The notes under the pieces were generated by a model. The model had not been told where the DNA came from. It searched no databases and saw only the letters and a program-made list of their open reading frames with translations. Below, one piece after another: positions 1 through 9,880 of a stretch of 64,000 bases of DNA; position 1 is the first letter of the stretch; the number at the start of each line of letters is the position of its first letter. A program made the position numbers and the translations under genes. Source of the DNA: Magnolia sinica (lineage: Eukaryota > Streptophyta > Magnoliopsida > Magnoliales > Magnoliaceae); NCBI RefSeq assembly GCF_029962835.1, contig NC_080583.1, forward strand, positions 3,767,001-3,831,000. Reading direction: 5' to 3'.

Positions 1-245
1 GTCTGCTTGGTAGAGGTTTTTCTTTTATTTGAATGGCAACTAAAATATTAGTAAAAAACAATGTCCGAAGGCCGTCAGACATCTTGGACAATACGGTAAT
101 CTGTGACCATCGGAGAGAAGATAACACCAGCATTGGAAGGAAAGGAACCTGAGGCCTCAAACTATTAGCAAGCAAGACAGCGGTTGCTCCTTTCTTTCCA
201 AATACCCCAAAGGATAGCTGCAAAACAAAGATCCTAATAATTTGT
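1..245 (-). pseudogene. LINE ORF2 3' remnant
   Basis: On the minus strand, positions about 235 down to 164 read CFAAILWGIWKERSNRCLAC followed by a stop. The ILWGIWKERNxR pattern is characteristic of the C-terminal zinc-binding region (zf-RVT) of plant L1-type LINE ORF2 proteins. No longer frame survives, so this is a decayed fragment of a non-LTR retrotransposon that may continue beyond the left edge. The family call rests on one short motif. Confidence 0.5.
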
Positions 246-739
246 GCTTCCAATCTAAGGGACACATCCTTAATCTGCGACAAATTGCTGAATTGATTGC
301 GGCATCACCCATGCGACCTCGAAGTAGTTGCAGGATCCTTCTAATTAGGTGCTGCTCTTGCTTGGAATCGCGCTTCAGACTCTCACTCCTGCTCCTACTC
401 CTACTCCCTACTTATTTATACTTGTTTGCATTTTGAAACAGACCTTTTCCCGCTCTGGCACCCAAATTTATCGCTGCTTTGCCTCATGCTTTGTGCAGTT
501 ATACCTTGAACCATTGGAGGCACCAACCCCAAAAGAACAATGGATGAAGAGTGTAGGCCAAAGTCAAGGACAATTATATGGATGGCTAGGGTTGAAAGAA
601 ATTGGGCTAGAAAGTTCGACCAAGGGTCTAGCACGCATTGTAACTTCCGATGGCCATAACTTCGCATGCAGATATTTGTTTAGTGTGTATGATATATCGT
701 TTGAAAGCCATAGACGAGCTCGACGGCTTGGCCAATAAC
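246..739. other. unassigned stretch
   Basis: Open frames exist on both strands here (129 aa at 349-738 plus, 83 aa at 416-667 minus), but they overlap each other. Neither shows a domain, a signal peptide or codon structure I recognise. I see no RNA gene or repeat structure. Confidence 0.3.
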
Positions 740-2060
740 CCGAGGTTCATTTCTCCCCAAATGGCTTCGCAAAATTTAATAATTTTAGGGGTCAAATTAG
801 AATTTTAAGTTAAAACTTACTATCTTTAGTAAGTTCCCTTTTTGCTATTTTTGGGTTTTGAGAGTTTGGTTGTGCTCCAAAGTCTTTGTTTTAGTCATCT
901 AATGATTGTCTATGAGTTTTAGTAGATGATTAAACTTTATTACTTTTAGTATTTTTTACTATTTCAGAAAAGTTTCCTATTTGAAGTGAAAATAGGAATC
1001 TAGGGCTTCTTTAGCTTATATAAGCACATCAAATACATTGAAATTAGCATTTTCATCAATAATATTAATTTTATCTCTCGTTTTTAGAGATTTCTCTCCT
1101 TGTGGATTCAAGGGCTATTTTTGAGAAGAAGATGGTAATATCTTCTCTTTTATCCATGCATTGGTATGTTAAAGAGGTGGTTGGTATCTTCAGCGTCCCT
1201 TAGGCACATGCATCATCCTGATCCGCTAACCTTGCAAAGCATGGCTCTACAAGGGGCTTTTGATTTCCATAACCATCTGGTAGGAGCTTTTGGAGCATCA
1301 TCATTCAACAGTTTTTTATACATATATCTAACCGAGAATTGGCATGAGGGATCCCAAAGCAGGATGTCCTCCCTTGAGAGATCAACTTTCACCCGTGATA
1401 GAAAATGAATGAGATTCGAGAGCTCTTCCTCAATTTCAGTTAGGTGCCTTCTAAAAACAGGGATTCAAACAGCCTGAGTGCCCACAACCTCAACGTAACC
1501 GACTTTGGCTTAATCTCATTAGTGAAGAGGCAACAAAAAGAGCTTTTCAGTGGGAAGTACCCCGCTCCAACGGCCCTCCCCAATCTAGTAGCCATCCCCT
1601 CCTTGACATGCACAGCCATCCCTTGGATCACAGTGATTTCCAACAGTTGGAACATCTGTATCTAGCCAACAAAGCCTCATCGATCAGCTGGAACGTCTGT
1701 TTCTAGCGGATAGCGAAATACCTCACTGTCCTTAGTATCTTGCGGATAGCGAAATACCTCACTGTCAACAGTTGGAACGTCTGTATCTAGCTGGTGGCTG
1801 TTGGAACATCTGTATCTAGCGGATAGCGAAATACCTCACTGTCCTTGCAACGTCTGTATTTTCCACCACAACTCTCCTCCAGAGTGATGATTGTTCAGTA
1901 GAGAACCGGCAAATCCACTCGCCAACAAAGCCTCATCGATCACTTTTGTAGATCGTATACCTACTCTTCCTTGTGAAGTGGGTTTGCACACCTCCCAATT
2001 TAGGTGGAATTTATGTTTAGATTTTGTTCCTTACCATAAAAAGTCCCATTGAATTTTTTG
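740..2060 (+). mobile_element. probable LTR-retrotransposon LTR fragment
   Basis: AT-rich sequence with a promoter-like layout: a TATA motif (gcttatataagc) near 1015-1026, followed by low-complexity leader sequence. At 1660-1860 short phrases are repeated, for example ggatagcgaaatacctcact at about 1706, 1744 and 1819. This resembles the U3-R region of plant LTR retrotransposons. I could not find matching ends or a target-site duplication, and no gag-pol is present. Confidence 0.3.
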
Positions 2061-2132
2061 ATTCTAGCGATCACACTTGCAAGTCACCAAAAGAGAGACG
2101 AAATTCATTGCCATGGTGGCCATGCCGCCTTT

Positions 2133-2133
<1 letters not shown>

Positions 2134-2183
<50 letters not shown>
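2134..2183. repeat. (GA)n microsatellite
   Basis: An uninterrupted run of about 25 GA dinucleotides. Confidence 0.95.
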
Positions 2184-2185
<2 letters not shown>

Positions 2186-2612
2186 CCTCCATGAATCCAA
2201 TCTCCTTTCCATTCTGATTATTACTAGGTTCCAAAGACACGCTTGGACGGGGACTCCACACAAAGTGGCTGCCCAGGATAGGTCAAAGGAAGAGAGCAAG
2301 GTCATTGGCCTGCACTTATGCCAATCATTTCAATCTTTAAGAGGTTCACCTCTAGGCCCAAAGATGCCTTGAAGCACCAACAGATGCAACGCAAATGAAG
2401 CAAGAACTCACTCTTAGCTTCACAAAATAATCAGTGTGATTAGTGGATTGAAGATGCGAAACAACCATACTATTTCTACAAACCTAAAGGTGAATGGCCT
2501 AGTCATCGTCCCATGAGGAGGTATTTACATATGTAAATTGCCACCCTTGATTTTACTACCTCAAGTTGGTCCATTTCCCAAACCACTAATTTATCATCCG
2601 ATCAAAGTGGTT
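2184..2612. other. unassigned; diverged copy of the 4.4-5.2 kb repeat at its end
   Basis: No gene is seen. The last ~80 bases (about 2535-2612; 'gtccatttcccaaaccacta' followed by 'gatcaaagtg') match the unit of the tandem array at 4421-5250. The array therefore once started here and was split by LINE and Mutator-like insertions. Confidence 0.4.
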
Positions 2613-2666
2613 TTTTTTAGAGATGACAAAATTTTATTACGGCCAACAACAACAAAAAAAAAAGAA
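2613..2666 (-). mobile_element. LINE 3' tail (antisense)
   Basis: The minus strand reads TAATAAAATTTTGTCATCTC followed by an A-run. This is the typical 3' end of plant L1 elements. A second copy of the same tail lies at 4175-4330 on the other side of the Mutator-like element. Confidence 0.5.
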
Positions 2667-4110
2667 GGGAATTTCACAAGTAAATTCCTAATTAATATGG
2701 AATTTGCATTCTAATACCTTCTCAAAAAGGTTTTCATCAAGCTACCTCATTAATCGATATAATTATCATTCCACTACCTTCCGTGACGGCAACCATGAGA
2801 GCAAATCGGTGGGTCGTTCGGTGTACCCCACCATGATGTTTATGTAAAACCCACCTTGACCACTAGGTGAGTCATACCATGTTAGGTTAAGAGCCCAAAA
2901 TCCATCTCAATATGTGATTCGGGTAGACCACATGATTGGAAACAGTGTACATGACAATGCTCGCCCTTCAAACTGTTTCCATAAGTCTGGCCACCGTGAA
3001 TCATGGATGGGTATGGTTTGTGGGACACATGCTTACATGTTTGTGTGGAATCTAATGATTGGAGTGGATTTCATATAATTATTTGAATGGACTTTGTAAA
3101 AATCAAGGGTGGATGTCTAATGCTCGGAGTGGATTTTACATCATGGTTGGGCCTGTCAAAAATCAAGAGCAACATCCCGTGTAATTCCTTTTTTTTTTTT
3201 TTTTTCCTTTTTCTTTCCTCCGAATTCTCTCCGTTTACACTTGAAGAGGGACAACAAGATTTGATTTTTGGCTGGGCCCACCATGTTGTTTATGTAAGAT
3301 TTACTCCAACCATTAGATGCATAATCCTAGATTGGGCCCAAAGCTAAAAAAATTAGGTAGACTTGTGGTTCAAGTGGGCCACACCAAAGAAAACAGTTGG
3401 GGGGAGACGCCCACCCTTGATTTTCACAGAGCCTACCATGATGATTATATGAAATCCACTCCAACCATTAGATGCCAAACAAGAATTTAGGCCAAGTGAT
3501 ATAGGACAACTAACCACTCGCTTTAAAAGCTCGAACTGATAGAGCGTGGAGAATCAATGCCTTTATCTCAGGCCTCAGACAGGCACTTGGTCAAACCCCC
3601 GTCGTGGGCCCCACTTCACATGGGTCTCGCCTCACATGAGCCACCAACTTCACACGGGCCGCCCACCCCTAGTATGCCCTCGCTTCACACAGGCCACCCC
3701 AATCGAGCCTGGTGTGAAAATGCCCTTGCATTACTAGGGGCCTAAAAGTTAGACTCATCTGTGATTCAGGTGGTCCACACCAAAGGATACATTTTGGAGG
3801 GTGAATGTTGCCCTGTACATTGTTTCCAATCATGCGGTCCACATGAATCACGGATGGGGGTGATTTTTGGGCCATTGGCTTAACTTGAGGTGAGGCACCT
3901 GGTGGTCAAGATGAATTTTATATAAACATCACAATAGGGCCCACCCAAGCAGCCGACTGATATGCTTGCACGCCCACCCAATCGGCCGTAACGGGTGGTA
4001 GTGGAATGATAGTAATATCGATTAATGGGGCAGCTTTTTGAAAACCTTTTTGAAAAAGGTACCGGAATGTAAACTCCATATTAGTTAGGCAATTCTTTGT
4101 ATAATTCCCC
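2667..4110. mobile_element. Mutator-like element with ~350-bp terminal inverted repeats
   Basis: The left arm, from about 2667 (gggaattt), is the diverged reverse complement of the right arm ending at 4110 (aattcccc). Similarity continues inward for about 350-400 bases, including matched phrases such as attaatcgatat and atcattccactacc near 2751-2780 and 3997-4026. Both ends abut runs of ten A (2654-2663 and 4111-4120), so the target duplication cannot be proved. No transposase is visible, so it is non-autonomous. The long inverted arms argue for a Mutator-type (MULE) MITE. The centre holds further copies of the GGGCCCACCATGATGTTTATG-like core found across the window. Confidence 0.7.
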
Positions 4111-4174
4111 AAAAAAAAAAGGAACCAAAATTGAAAACAGAAAACATGAAAAGAAAGGAAATCTGATCGAAGTG

Positions 4175-4330
4175 ATTTTATTTATTTATTTTAAAGATGA
4201 TTAAATTTTATTAGGGCCAATAGAAAAGAAGAAGAAAGGAAATTAGAAAAAATAGAAAACAAAAAGAAAAACTACAAAAAAGGAAACAAAAACAGGAAGG
4301 CAATAACTAGGCAAAAAGCCCACTCCCACA
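4175..4330 (-). mobile_element. LINE 3' tail (antisense), second copy
   Basis: Contains aaagatgattaaattttatt followed by purine-rich, gene-free sequence. Read on the minus strand this is an L1-like 3' end with the TAATAAAATTTAATCATC signature. It is preceded by 'gatcgaagtgatttta', the same host context as the copy at 2613. Confidence 0.45.
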
Positions 4331-4420
4331 ACTATGGCACCTAATCCCTTAAATACATATGAACCTGACTAAGGACACCATTGGCAGACCCATTGATATT
4401 CCAGAAGCAGAGAGGGATAT

Positions 4421-5250
4421 GCAATCAAAGGTGGGCACCACGTGATGGATGGTCCACATCAATGATTATTACCTCTTTAGTGTAGTTAATATGGACTGTT
4501 TATTTCTCCAAACCACTAATCCGATTGTTATGTTCATCCAATTAAAGTAATTTGAGACTTGAGAGGGATGGGCAATCAAAGGTGGGCCCCACATGATGGA
4601 TGATCCACATTGATGATCAGACCTTTCTAGTCTACTCAATATGGAACGTCCATTTCCCTAACTAATCCAATGGTTAGGCTCATCTAAATAGAGTGATTTG
4701 AGAGAGATGGGCAATCAAAGGTGTGTTGCACATGACGGACAATCCACAACAATGATTAGACCTCAATAGCACACTCAATATGGATTGTCAATTTCCCCAA
4801 TCACAAATTTGATAGTTAGGATCATCCAGTGAAAGTGATTCGAGAGGATCGGGAAATCAAAGGTGGGTCCCACTTGATGGATGGTCCACATGGATGATTA
4901 GACCTCTCTAGTACACTCAATACGGGCCATCCATTTCCTCAAACCACTAATTCGATGGTTATGATCATTTTATCAAAGTGATTTGAGATGAATGGGCAAT
5001 CAAAGTTGGGGCTTACATGATGGATGGTCCACATTGATGCTTAAACCTCTTAGTACGGATCGCCGATTTCCCGAACCACTAATCCGATGGTAAAGATCAT
5101 CGGATCAAAGTGATTTGAGAGGGATAGACGAGTAAAGGTGGGCCTCACATGATGGACAGTCCATGTCAATGCTTTGACTTTGTTAGTATACTCGATGTGG
5201 ATCGTCTATTTCCTGATGGTAATGATCATTTTGTCAAAGTGATTTGGCAT
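4421..5250. repeat. ~140-bp tandem repeat array, about six units
   Basis: The phrase gggcaatcaaaggtgggccc and its variants recur at about 4421, 4569, 4709, 4851, 4994 and 5127, so the period is 133-148 bases. Each unit also holds 'tgatggatggtccacat', 'cctctctagtacactcaatacgg' variants and 'ccaaaccactaatccgatgg' variants. The units have diverged considerably, which indicates an old array. No coding potential is seen. Confidence 0.8.
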
Positions 5251-5734
5251 GCCTATTAATGTGATGGGGCCCATCTACAATGATTTGGACATATGCAACC
5301 TCCCATGTGTGTTGATGTGGTCAGGTGTGGGTCCATCATGTATAGTTGCATGAAGCGTGAAGCAACATAAATTCGGGTGCGGGAGCGGGGAAGCATCTGG
5401 TTCAAAATTTAAACAAGTGTAAATGGGTAGGAAGTGGGAGTGGGAGCGAGAGTCTGAAGTGTGATCCGTAGGAGCGGTAGCTAGTTAGAGGGATCCTACA
5501 ACTAACATGTGGCCATTTCTCATGTATTGAGCCATTATTGACAAGTCACCGGTTGGGCCGTATTCACATTTTCACACCTGTTTCCAACACAAGCAAACAT
5601 GGGAAACTGAGTTATGTAAATTGGAGCAAAATCACAAGCTTGGTAAACATCTTACATGGTGAACTACTTAAATATATAAATGGATCCCTATGTAAATACT
5701 TCACCATTTGCAATGTAAGCAGACAAACATTCCC
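5251..5734. other. unassigned intergenic DNA
   Basis: No gene, RNA or ordered repeat is recognised. The only open frame of note (66 aa, 5538-5738) has no recognisable content. Confidence 0.3.
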
Positions 5735-6270
5735 TTAAGGCGTCCACAATAATGACAAAAAGGCGAGGGAAAAGGGGATGCCCTTGGAACCCACGCTTTC
5801 TGAAGAGCGGTTGGTGAAACATTGGACGAGATACACTTGCATCCACCGCCTCCACCTAACATTGAGACCCGTTCTGTGCATTATGTACTCTCTGAAGTCC
5901 CAATTTGCATTGTCAAAAGCCTTTCCTAGATCAACTGTGCAAATCAACCCCGATTTGTGATCTTTCAACTTTTGATCGATGCATTTGTGGGCAATGAGAC
6001 TGCCGTCTAAAATTTGCATTCCCTTCGGAAAAGCTCCTTGGGAGAAGGATACAATGTATTCCAACATTCAATCTCGATCCCAAAACTTCAGTCAAATTCT
6101 TATACATGGATCCTATTAAGCTAATGGGCTCAAAACTAGATATATCCTTTTCTTCCTCCTTTTTGGGGATGAGAGTGATAAAGTAGGCACCCAAGTCCCA
6201 AATTCTCAATAAAGAACATCACATCTTCCTTGACATCATTCAAAGAAATGGTAGAATGCAATTGAAAAAC
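5735..6270 (-). pseudogene. decayed LINE (L1-type) reverse transcriptase
   Basis: The minus strand encodes two overlapping frame-shifted pieces of a non-LTR reverse transcriptase. The first (6209-5931) has the block FITLIPKKE then a degenerate PISLIGSMYKNL. The second (6067-5735) has the block KGMQILDGSLIAH then SGLICTVDLGKAFDNANWDF. These correspond to RT fingers/palm blocks of plant L1 elements, including the aspartate-containing A block (DLGKAFD). The YxDD block is not reached. The frame is broken near 6000 and the copy is clearly inactive. Confidence 0.8.
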
Positions 6271-6930
6271 TGATTGGTGTTTTGCAGATATTAAAAATAT
6301 GAACGAAGCTTGCACTTTCTAATGGTTGGTCACAAATACTTGCAAGGTGGGAAATTTTAGAAGGATTCGAATATAATCAAGAATTCCTTTAAGATCATGT
6401 TTTTGTTGAGGCATATTCTACAACATAAACATTTTGAAATTGAGGAAGTTTGGATTCTGTACCTTTTACGTGAGAGCAAGGTGACAGGCAGTCTTGCTAA
6501 GGAAGGTTACACAGACCATGTTGCTAAGGAAGAGTACATAGACCACTTAGGATTCAAAGGCCACTTCTTCATATTGAGTAATCCCTGTTCCTTGATTAAA
6601 AACATCTCTTTGTGCTATGAGTAGTCGAGTATCGAAGTCATTACTTAAAAGATTCTTAGTTATGATTCCACCTACTCATGAGTCTTGCACATTCAAACGA
6701 TTGAAGAAACAGCAGACGGAGAAGACCTAAGAATGTAGCATGATCAATCTGTTGATGTATATCAGTATACCAGGCTCCAATGAACTTAACATTTTGAGAG
6801 GAACCAAAGATTGGGAATGATTGAAATGTTGGCATCCTCATATGAAAAAATGAGAGTGGCTGGCTGAGCTTATATGAGTTTTTATGGTGTTGACATTGAT
6901 GAGTTTTAAGTAGAATCATTTATAAATTTT
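6271..6930. other. unassigned, possibly inside the large first XLG intron in the window
   Basis: Only short open frames without recognisable content. No XLG exon was found here on the plus strand. Confidence 0.3.
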
Positions 6931-6960
6931 TGAGGGGTGCGCTCCAGTGGTACCTGTACC

Positions 6961-7817
6961 CAGTGTTCAAATTATCTCTGATATTATTGAAATATCTCCG
7001 ATATTATCTTTATCTTCAGCTCAGCGATACTGATAACGCTGGTAGTATAAAAAATTCCAGGTATTAGCCATGTATCGCTAAGTATCGCCAATGTATCAAT
7101 ATCGCTAATGTAATCGCCAATATTTTCAACTATGTAAATTCTAGATGTCGCTTGTATTGCCAATGTATCACTAATATTTTCGACTATGTAAATTCAATGT
7201 AATACTTGTATCATAAGTATATCGATAATATTTTAATAATATCGCCAATGTATTGATATTATCAAAATTTTGTTTATTAGAAAAAAATTTATTTCATATT
7301 TTTTTTCATAGGCACATGGTTGTATGTAGTGTTCAATTTGTTGTTGATAATATTGATTATATCTCGATATTATCGATATCACAACACGTGCGATATTCAG
7401 ACCACAATCCTTCGTTTCCTTTCCAATTGTTGATGATTTCTTAGTGAAATATCATGTGTTGTTGATATTTTGCAATGTTGATGGATGTTTGGATGGAGGG
7501 TTGGATGGTTAAATAGGCCAGATGGGATGGTTGGACTGATTTCTTACTACAACACATGCTTTTAAGGCCCCCATCAAATGCAAATTTGTTATGTATGCAT
7601 TCTTTTTACAATTTTATTTTAATTTTTTTTAAAATTTAATTTCTAAAAATGCAAATATGTACATTTTAACATCTCCTGAAGTTTCGCAGAAAATTCCACC
7701 GGCTTTTCCCATGTTTCCCCGCATTTCCAGTTATCAGCGATATTATCGGCGATATCGATATTGTTTCCGTATCCCTAGCTAGTGAAACTTGTAACGATAC
7801 CAATACTTCGAACATTG
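6961..7817. mobile_element. non-autonomous hAT element, TATCG-rich family
   Basis: Exactly flanked by the 8-bp direct repeat CCTGTACC (6953-6960 and 7818-7825). Its ends are CAGTGTTCAA and the reverse complement of TTCGAACATTG. Both 8-bp duplication and CAGTGTT ends are diagnostic of hAT transposons. The subterminal sequence is built of many short GATATTATCG/TATCGCCAAT motifs. No transposase frame was found. It is inserted in the left arm of the Mutator-like element at 6931-9274. Confidence 0.85.
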
Positions 7818-7910
7818 CCTGTACCACAGTAAACTATGGTGGTACCGGGCAGATGTAAGGCTCACATGATGCATGGATAAAGTCCAACCAGTCCATCATG
7901 TGCAACAGCC

Positions 7911-8600
7911 AATGTTGTCAAAATCGTTATTGTATTGCAAATTGTAATAGCGATTGAATTGCAAATCGTAATTTGTTTTTTCTGAATTCTTTAAAAAAAT
8001 CATATGAAAATATATAAGTAAATTCTGAAAAGATTAAAAACTCATCAATCATCCACTTTCCATTAACATGTACCAAAAAACTAACGCATATTATGATATT
8101 ACCAATTGAGAGAATGTATATGGTATACGGATCATGATAGTAAAAGGATTCTTGTCTTTTTTCCTTTGTTTTCTTTTGTTGTCTTTACAAAAAAATTACC
8201 TTAAAAAACGTACAAGGGTCCTTTAATAAATTTGTTCATTTGTACCTTTTTTGAGTGTAGAATCATGTTAGAAAAAATGGCATTAGATTCCATTCTGAAA
8301 AAAAAAATATATTTGATTTCTTTGTTTTGGATTCTTGAATATCTATATCCCCAACTTGTCTCTATCCTCTGTCTCAAAAGAAAAAATGAGGATATTTTCA
8401 ATAGGGGAGTGTGTTTTTCATGTTTTATAAGCAAGAGGGTACAAAGCTAGTAGAAAAAATTGAATAGAAAATATTTATTTTATTTTTTTAAAAAGCAATT
8501 TTTGGGCCCATTTATGTAGCCTATGATTATCGTGCAATTATTTAGGATTTGCGATTTGGGTGCACGATTCAAATCGTACACCCATAAGATACGCTGTGAC
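7911..8600. mobile_element. hAT-like fragment
   Basis: Begins CAATGTTGTCAAAATCG at about 7911, a typical hAT-MITE end. The subterminal region is rich in GCAAATCGTAAT-like motifs. Similar motifs (ACGATT, CGTACG) recur near 8555-8580 and 8815-8855, but a matching right terminus with an 8-bp duplication was not found. It is probably split by the LINE insertion at 8605-8805. Confidence 0.4.
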
Positions 8601-8604
8601 TTGT

Positions 8605-8805
8605 ACCCCCCTTTTTTGAAAGGCAACGGATACTTTCATTGAAAGAAAAAGGGGTTCTGAGGTAGCGCCAACTACAAGCCCAAAACAGGAAACAACAAAA
8701 ACCAAAATACAAGAATCGTAAGCATCCCAATGTTACGGCCCACTCATCAACAAAAAGTTAAAGCTTTACAGACTACCTGCTCCTCCCCATTACTTTCATT
8801 GCGGA
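8605..8805 (-). mobile_element. 5'-truncated LINE 3' end
   Basis: On the minus strand this ends with CAATGAAAGTATCCGTTGCC, then TTTC and an A-run. That is the characteristic 3' terminus of plant L1 elements, complete with a short poly(A) (the plus-strand T-run near 8611-8616). Only about 200 bases are present. Confidence 0.55.
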
Positions 8806-9274
8806 AACATATGAACCGTACGATTAATACCACGGATTGTATGATTCATATAACACCAGCACTAGCTAATGTTACCCTCAGGCCCCCTCAATCAGACTAA
8901 TCTGTGAATCAGGTGGGCCACTCCAGAGGGAACAAGTTGGGAGATTTTAACGGAGGGCCCATGGTGTGTATATATGAAACCCAGGCTGTGCAGATCCTTC
9001 ATATGGTCTGGATGAAGTGTCAGGCTGAAAATAAGGCTGCTCTAAAGTTCATGTGGGCGCCTGTGTAAATCAAAGGTGGGCATCCTCTTTCACATTGTTC
9101 CCTGTGTTGTGGCCCACTTGAGCGTTGGATCAGCTGATTTTTGGCACCTGGAGGTAATATGAGGTGACACATATGATGCACAGGTTGGATGGTCTTAATA
9201 CTTCATGTGGACCCCACATCTGCCCAGAACCACCACAAGCTTATGATGGCACTGTACCACTTGAGCGTGCCTGA

Positions 9275-9382
9275 ATTTTAACACAATTCTCAATTTGGTA
9301 AGATGACTTTTGTGATTTGGAATTGATGGATATAATGGAAAGCAACTTCAGATGTAAATTTGGACAGATTGGTTTTGGTGTG

Positions 9383-9418
<36 letters not shown>

Positions 9419-9880
9419 CTAAAATTTCTGCTTCAATTATTATTTATTTTTCTGCTCCACTTGTTCGCAACTGTAATTTTATTCTTATCATTTTTTCGCC
9501 AGTTTTTTGTGGTAGTCATTCTCAGGATTCTGGATTTCTATCATGGAGTACTAGAATTTCAGTAATCAAACAAGAGGAGATTGGCGTGCTGCTAATCTGG
9601 ATATTGACTTCTTTAATTTTATTTTCCTTTAATGATTTCAAAATTTCAATATAGGGTGGTTATGAGTCTTATTTGAATCAAATATTTAATTGATGATTTT
9701 GTGCCCTTGCTATTCTTGTACATTTTTTTAGTTTTTTATTTATTTTTATTTTTATTTTATTTTTTATTTTTATTTTTGAGACTCCTAACAGCACACAGGC
9801 CCTTTTATATTGCAAACATAAATTTTCAGGCTATTTTATGCTGTATTAATGAGTCTGAAAGAAAAATCTGGTAATTACAG
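9275..9880 (+). other. XLG intron sequence with a T-homopolymer
   Basis: AT-rich intron-like sequence upstream of the first XLG exon in the window. It holds a T-run of roughly 28 bases at 9386-9413 and ends in a pyrimidine-poor acceptor gtaattacag at 9871-9880. Confidence 0.5.

Larger units (their letters stand above)
6931..9274. mobile_element. Mutator-like element carrying nested insertions
   Basis: The left arm (from about 6934, interrupted by the hAT element at 6961-7817 and resuming to about 7910) reads GGTGCGCTCCAGTGGTAC, then GGGCAGATGTAAGGCTCACA. The reverse complement of the right end (about 9274 leftwards) reads GGCACGCTCAAGTGGTAC, then GGGCAGATGTGGGGTCCACA. The arms are therefore inverted repeats of at least 100 bases. 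A hAT element, a second hAT-like fragment and a LINE 3' end lie inside. No clean target duplication was found and no transposase is present. Confidence 0.65.

Noticed and set aside
349..738. 129-aa plus-strand open frame near the left edge
   Set aside because: Opposed by an overlapping minus-strand frame; composition and content are not recognisable, and it is adjacent to LINE debris.
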